Positions 22,115 to 25,749 of a stretch of DNA of 25,749 bases are shown piece by piece; within the stretch, counting starts at the first letter, position 1, and the number at the start of each line of letters is the position of its first letter. The notes below the pieces were generated by a model. The model was not told the DNA's origin, did no database searches, and was given only the letters and a program-made list of their open reading frames with translations. This DNA is from Rhodovulum sulfidophilum (lineage in GTDB: Bacteria > Pseudomonadota > Alphaproteobacteria > Rhodobacterales > Rhodobacteraceae). A program made the position numbers and the translations under genes. The stretch is taken from NCBI GenBank assembly GCA_003241785.1, contig QFPW01000031.1:1-25749 (forward strand). The letters are read 5' to 3'.

Positions 22115-23190
22115 TGCGGCCGTATCTCCATGAATCCGTCCTCATCCCGGTACCATTCGAAGAAGCCGGCGCAGCTGTCGCGCAGGCTGCAGGTGCCGCA
22201 GGCCGGGAGGTACTTCTGCTTCCAGTCCGAAATCGATCGCACCGCGAGATCCCGATAGGCCGGCGGCACAGTACAGAGCGGGAAATTGTAGAGCGTGACG
22301 TCCTGGCGGCGCGCGCGCATCAGGTCGATGGCCAAACCGAGACTAGCGAAGTCGATGCTACTGTCGAAGAAGCATCGGGTCCAGTTCATCCGGCCGTAGC
22401 CGATGCGCTCCATCTGCATGATCGCCCAGGTCGCGGCGAAGGGCAGATGTCGCGTGATGAAGTCTGCGAGGCGCGGCAGACCAGGGGCGTTCTGTGCCAA
22501 GACCACGGTCCGCAGTTCGATCGCGGCGCCGGCCAGGCCCAGGAGCGCGAGGTTCGGGGACAGCTGTGCGAAGGCGCCCGTCTTGCAGACGATCTCGTCA
22601 TGGGTCGCGGGGTCGTCGGAATAGATCGGGACGCCCCAGAGCAGCCGCGCCCGGTGCATCCGCAACCATGCCAAATCTCCGCGCTCGAAATGCTGGCCAT
22701 TGGTCAGGATGTGGAAGCTGAGATCGCCGCGGGTGGCGAAAACCGCGTCGATGAAGGCAAAGAGGGCGTCCTTGTGCAGGAGCGGCTCACCGCCGGAAAG
22801 GCCGATCTGCGTGCCCGGCGGCGCCAACCTCGCCGCCGCAAGGAAATGGTCAAACATGTCCTCGTGGTGTTGCTTCGGTGGCTGGGAGCACATCAGACAG
22901 AGTTGGTCGCACTGCTCGGTGACGAGAAACGTGTTGTGCGGCGAGGCCGCCCGGATGAGACGATGGGCGATCTGGCGCCGCGGATCGATGAGCAGCACGT
23001 CGCCCGCGATCTCTGCGGGCGCCACATCCCGAAGCCGGAACGCGGCCTGACCGGTCCGGTAGTTCAGGCCCCCCGCCTCCTCCGACGAAAGCGTCGCATC
23101 CTCCGTGCATCGCGCGCCCCCTTCCGCGATGCGAGTCACGAAAGGCGCGAGGGCGCGGTCGCACTCCGATTTGAGACGAAGCTGGATCAT
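22111..23190 (-). CDS. hxsC: HxsC: radical SAM maturase of the His-Xaa-Ser system
   Basis: The 359-residue product carries the radical SAM cluster motif C94-x3-C98-x2-C101 (TEQCDQLCLMCSQPP), then GLSGGEPLLH (SAM-binding GGEP at 133-136), and a C-terminal auxiliary-cluster-like region with C331, C334 and C340 (CGTCSLRDSC). The N-terminal 90 residues lack a known domain and may recognise substrate. HxsC proteins are predicted, from co-occurrence, to modify HxsA; the reaction is unknown. It overlaps hxsB and hxsA by 4 nt each (ATGA), so the maturases and their target are translated together. All three cluster cysteines are intact. Confidence 0.93.
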   Translation of the reverse strand: MIQLRLKSECDRALAPFVTRIAEGGARCTEDATLSSEEAGGLNYRTGQAAFRLRDVAPAEIAGDVLLIDPRRQIAHRLIRAASPHNTFLVTEQCDQLCLMCSQPPKQHHEDMFDHFLAAARLAPPGTQIGLSGGEPLLHKDALFAFIDAVFATRGDLSFHILTNGQHFERGDLAWLRMHRARLLWGVPIYSDDPATHDEIVCKTGAFAQLSPNLALLGLAGAAIELRTVVLAQNAPGLPRLADFITRHLPFAATWAIMQMERIGYGRMNWTRCFFDSSIDFASLGLAIDLMRARRQDVTLYNFPLCTVPPAYRDLAVRSISDWKQKYLPACGTCSLRDSCAGFFEWYRDEDGFMEIRPQ

Positions 23191-24596
23191 GGTACGACGG
23201 GCCTCAGCCCCTCGGGAACACTCTCGAGTCCGAGCCAGCGCGACAGGGTGAATTCGACGGAAGGGTCGAAGCTGTAAAGGAGCTTCATCGCGAGATCAAA
23301 GACAGCGAGGTGGCGCTGGCAGAACCAGGTCTCATGGCGCGGCATATCGATCCGGCCACTGCGCGAGAGATCATCAATCGGATCGGTGCCGCAGAAGGGC
23401 TGATAAGGGCAGTGGATGCAGTCGGGATCGAAATTGTTGATGTGGCCCGGCGCCAGGAGGGCCAGCTTTTCCTGGTCCAGGCCATCGCTCACATTGCCGA
23501 TGGAGAGGTCGACTTGGCGCACGCGCGCCAGCATGCGCGCCTCGTCGCTGGGATAGATCTGCCCGTCGAAATCGATGACGGCATTCGCGCCGGTTGGGAC
23601 GTTGGGATTGCGCAGATCGGTATGGCTGTCCATCCCGGAGGCGAGGATACGCCGAAGGCAATGGGCGAGATAGAACTCCTCCATGACCCGGCCCGTCCGC
23701 GCGTTCCGCGCGATCAGCGCCTTGATGAAGTCTCGGTAGTAGTCGTTCCAAGCGGCCGAAGCCCGGGCCTTGGGATGACTCTTGCGGGCGAAACCCTGGT
23801 AGTTGACCGGGCGCAGGTAGAGCGAAGTGAAACCGAACGCCTCGTAGGCCGCGATCAGGCCCTCCGGATCAGGCGGCTCTTCCATGTCGATGGTCGGCAG
23901 GGCGGAGACCCGTCCGGGACCGATCAGGCCGATCACCTGCTCGAGGTTGCTGAGGAAGGCCTCCGTAAGCGCGCTATCTGCGGTCCGGTTCCGAGTATGG
24001 ACCTGGTGCGGCCCGTCGAGCGAAGTGCTGATCAGCACGTCCTCGCTGTCGAGAAACGCGAGGATGTCCTCATCGAGAGTCTGCAGGTTGCTGCAGACCA
24101 CGAAACGGACGCGGCGAAAGCGCCGGCGCGCGAAGGCGGCGACGGCCTCCAAGAGATCGAGCCTCAGGAACGGCTCCCCGCCCTGGAACTCGATCTGGAT
24201 CTCCTCGACCGGCAGGCTGTCGAGAAAGCCCAGCACCTTTTGAAGCGTCTCCTCATTCCAGTCGAAGCCCTGCGCTGCGTGCGGCACGCGCGAGACCTGG
24301 CAATAGGAGCATTTGAGATCGCAGCGCAGCGTCGGGATCAGGATGAGATAGGCCGACCCGCCCCCGACATACTGGCGCCGCGACCAACGCGCCAGAAATC
24401 CGGTATGGGCGAGATCGCCCGCCCGCTCGAAGGCGTGGCCCTTCTCCCGCAGGAACCGTTCCTCCGAAGGCGTCAGCGCATCGCGCGCGTAGCGCTCGAC
24501 GAACTCGTTTTCGGCCAGGAAATAGGCGCCAGAGTCATCCGCGAGGATCGCACGGTGATCGTCGAGATCGCGAAACCGGAGCGGCCAGACCTGCAT
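23187..24596 (-). CDS. hxsB: HxsB: radical SAM/SPASM maturase of the His-Xaa-Ser system
   Basis: The 469-residue product starts at ATG 24596, which overlaps the hxsD stop as TGATG; the GTG three bases earlier is less likely. The radical SAM motif is C92-x3-C96-x2-C99 (RCDLKCSYCQVSR), followed by EFQGGEPFL (139-142) and CSNLQTLD. The C-terminus has a SPASM-like cysteine set (C393, C396, C402, C426; DCIHCPYQPFC), expected to hold auxiliary iron-sulfur clusters as in sactionine and other RiPP maturases. The N-terminal region (LDDHRAILADDSGAYFLAENEF) is characteristic of HxsB. With HxsC it would install the modification on HxsA before export. All key cysteines are present. Confidence 0.94.
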   Translation of the reverse strand: MQVWPLRFRDLDDHRAILADDSGAYFLAENEFVERYARDALTPSEERFLREKGHAFERAGDLAHTGFLARWSRRQYVGGGSAYLILIPTLRCDLKCSYCQVSRVPHAAQGFDWNEETLQKVLGFLDSLPVEEIQIEFQGGEPFLRLDLLEAVAAFARRRFRRVRFVVCSNLQTLDEDILAFLDSEDVLISTSLDGPHQVHTRNRTADSALTEAFLSNLEQVIGLIGPGRVSALPTIDMEEPPDPEGLIAAYEAFGFTSLYLRPVNYQGFARKSHPKARASAAWNDYYRDFIKALIARNARTGRVMEEFYLAHCLRRILASGMDSHTDLRNPNVPTGANAVIDFDGQIYPSDEARMLARVRQVDLSIGNVSDGLDQEKLALLAPGHINNFDPDCIHCPYQPFCGTDPIDDLSRSGRIDMPRHETWFCQRHLAVFDLAMKLLYSFDPSVEFTLSRWLGLESVPEGLRPVVP

Positions 24597-24853
24597 CACC
24601 CTGCCAACATCGCATAGAGGCTCTGCCGCATGGACAAGGTCTGCCGGAAGATCTTCTCGCGATAGACTTGGTAGGTCACCTCACGTTCGAGCCCCGCGGG
24701 AACGGACCCGGACGCGCCGTGCACCGCGACGCCCAGCTCCGACACGGCAAAGTCCAGCTCTGGATAAAGGTATCCAAGGCGCAAAAGCGCCGCGGGAATG
24801 CAGGGATGAAATTCCGGATCGATGGAAATATCGAGAACGGGGCTCGGGGACAT
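24596..24853 (-). CDS. hxsD: HxsD: small protein of the His-Xaa-Ser system
   Basis: The product is 85 residues from ATG 24853 (MSPSPVLDISID); an ATG at 24910 would give 104 residues. HxsD proteins are about this size and start with a beta strand (VLDISIDPEFH), then a helix and strand, and end in a helical region here rich in basic residues (VTYQVYREKIFRQTL). No catalytic motif is visible. By analogy with RiPP clusters it could be a substrate-recognition chaperone for HxsB and HxsC, which is inference. It is the first gene of the operon and its stop overlaps the hxsB start. Neither start has a strong ribosome-binding site, though GAGA precedes 24853. Confidence 0.75.
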   Translation of the reverse strand: MSPSPVLDISIDPEFHPCIPAALLRLGYLYPELDFAVSELGVAVHGASGSVPAGLEREVTYQVYREKIFRQTLSMRQSLYAMLAG

Positions 24854-24910
24854 GTTGGCGGTCTCGGAATCTGCTGAAAAAATTGGCGTCCGATGCGGTA
24901 CAGCCTTCAT

Positions 24911-25231
24911 TGGTAGTGAAATCCGGCAAAATTCAAGCCCATGATGCTCGCGAATCGCATGTCGGGAGTAGTTCCCGAAGCGGGTGGCGCAAAGGCACCA
25001 CCCTTCTTCCCGCGCTGATGATTGGCCCCCCGAAGCAGAACCATCCGCTGGGCCACGCAATCCTACCCCCAGATATCGGCGCAATTGCGTCGGAACGATT
25101 TCGAGGCGCGTTCAGGAACCCGGGTCTTGCCAAGCCTGTGTCGCGCCTGTCAACTGCGTGCGGAAATCAATTTTGCTGCGTCTGGCATGCTGCACCGCCG
25201 TCAGTCGGTCTTCCGCCCGCCTGACCCGATG
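24911..25231. other. Non-coding region upstream of the hxs operon
   Basis: This 321-nt gap between the PemK-like gene and hxsD has no supported gene. On the minus strand it contains two adjacent hairpins (24982-25003 and 24962-24978). A TTGAAT...ATTTTG stretch around 24925-24950 is relatively AT-rich and could contain the hxs promoter, but no convincing -35/-10 pair was found. The portion 25004-25231 shows nothing recognisable. Confidence 0.5.
24962..25003 (-). promoter_or_regulatory. Tandem RNA hairpins upstream of hxsD
   Basis: On the minus strand, GGGTGGTGC (25003-24995) pairs with GCGCCACCC (24990-24982) around a 4-nt loop, a 9-bp stem with one G-U pair. Directly after it, TCGGGA and TCCCGA (24978-24962) form a 6-bp stem with a 5-nt loop. 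They could terminate transcription of the upstream PemK-like gene or form a leader structure for the hxs operon. No uridine tract follows immediately. Confidence 0.45.
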
Positions 25232-25654
25232 CTATCGGCGCACGGTACGGCTGAGCCTCCGCTCCTTGATCGCCTGGATCATGAGAGTCTGAACCGCTTT
25301 CGTGAAGCGAGCGCTGAAGGCTCCCATCTTCGCGCCCGGCTCGAAGTAGTAGCTCTGTTCCGGCAGATCTATGTTTGCTTCGTCAACGATGATCCAAAGC
25401 GGAACATGCGCATCGAGGCCCGCGCGTCGTCTTTCGGTATCGGGCACGGGAATGGCGAACGGATTGTCCTGGGGCGGCTGCGAGGTGATCGGCACCATGA
25501 GCACCTCCAAATCGCCGGCCGAATTGCGCGTGACCAGGGCCATGGCCACGGGGGGCGCCTTGCGTCCCTCCGTTTCGCCGCGGGAGGCTTCCCGGCTCCA
25601 GAGGAAGGGATAGCGCCACACGTCCCCGATCGCGGGACTTGTGCCGTCAGTCAT
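25232..25654 (-). CDS. PemK/MazF-like small protein (putative toxin or growth inhibitor)
   Basis: The 140-residue product begins IGDVWRYPFLWSREASRGETEGRKAPPVAMAL, which recalls the GDV...G..RP..V pattern of PemK/MazF-type proteins, followed by a VLMVPITSQPP strand. Later motifs IPVPDTERRRAGLD, LWIIVDEANIDLPE and GAFSARFTKAV recur in a family of small alphaproteobacterial proteins. PemK/MazF toxins are RNases, but here similarity is seen by eye only and no catalytic residue is assured. Its ATG overlaps the stop of an upstream gene by 8 nt (ATGACTGA), so it is the second gene of a two-gene unit whose first member could be its antitoxin. Moderate confidence. Confidence 0.6.
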   Translation of the reverse strand: MTDGTSPAIGDVWRYPFLWSREASRGETEGRKAPPVAMALVTRNSAGDLEVLMVPITSQPPQDNPFAIPVPDTERRRAGLDAHVPLWIIVDEANIDLPEQSYYFEPGAKMGAFSARFTKAVQTLMIQAIKERRLSRTVRR

Positions 25655-25749
25655 TGTCGATGCTGTCCCGAAGCTCGCCGATCAGCTTCTCCGCCTCGGC
25701 GTCGGTGAGTTCCGAGACGTGAAAGGATCGCCGGGTTTCGCCGCGATGG
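25647..25749 (-). CDS. C-terminal end of an upstream gene, possibly the antitoxin partner (partial)
   Basis: The frame entering from the right edge ends GETRRSFHVSELTDAEAEKLIGELRDSIDND and stops at 25647. Only about 34 residues are seen, with an acidic amphipathic helix (TDAEAEKLIGELRDS) at the end. It overlaps the next gene by 8 nt, so the two are co-translated. Small size cannot be confirmed because the start is outside the window. An antitoxin role is suggested only by position. Confidence 0.5.
   Translation of the reverse strand, partial: HRGETRRSFHVSELTDAEAEKLIGELRDSIDND

Noticed and set aside
23310..24617. 435-aa plus-strand open frame
   Set aside because: Exact antisense of hxsB, whose cysteine motifs are intact; the plus frame shows no family features.

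Overview
The window is GC-rich DNA that reads as alphaproteobacterial. The evidence is an imuA/dnaE2 relic of the alphaproteobacterial mutasome type, a RepC-family replication protein, a TrbM-type conjugation protein, a VirB-type type IV secretion operon, and coding density with many 1-8 nt stop/start overlaps. No tRNA, rRNA, CRISPR array, transposase or integrase was recognised. The coupling protein VirD4, the relaxase and RepA/RepB are not in the window, so it looks like part of a plasmid, chromid or integrative conjugative element rather than a complete one.

Layout: (1) 1-533, minus strand: a deletion scar in which a short imuA fragment runs directly into an internal dnaE2 fragment in a different frame, with imuB missing. 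(2) 613-3059, minus: a secreted TrbM-like protein with a large jelly-roll-like C-terminal domain, preceded by a RepC-like initiator whose C-terminal half looks decayed. (3) 3060-3495: a palindrome-rich control region with a TTGACA promoter facing the virB operon. (4) 3496-14755, plus: two tandem paralogous ~95-aa proteins, a small membrane protein, then virB1-B2-B3-B4-lipoprotein-B5-periplasmic Cys protein-B6-B8-B9-B10-B11. Together these could build a near-complete envelope-spanning T4SS. (5) 14786-18242: accessory genes: a small unknown ORF, a lipoprotein with an excalibur calcium-binding motif, a DUF6880-like protein and a VapBC-type toxin-antitoxin pair with a visible operator.

(6) 18391-24853, minus: the most interesting part, a tightly overlapping seven-gene His-Xaa-Ser (Hxs) cluster in the order hxsD, hxsB, hxsC, hxsA, a small membrane protein, and two different MauG-like di-heme c-type peroxidases. 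HxsB and HxsC are radical SAM enzymes with CxxxCxxC motifs. HxsA is an exported protein with six consecutive His-x-Ser triplets followed by a peptidoglycan-binding domain. The arrangement suggests that HxsA is modified by radical SAM chemistry in the cytoplasm, exported, then possibly oxidised or cross-linked by di-heme enzymes in the periplasm at the cell wall. Families of this kind are named in databases, but I know of no established product or function. (7) 25232-25749, minus: a PemK/MazF-like small protein and the end of the gene before it.
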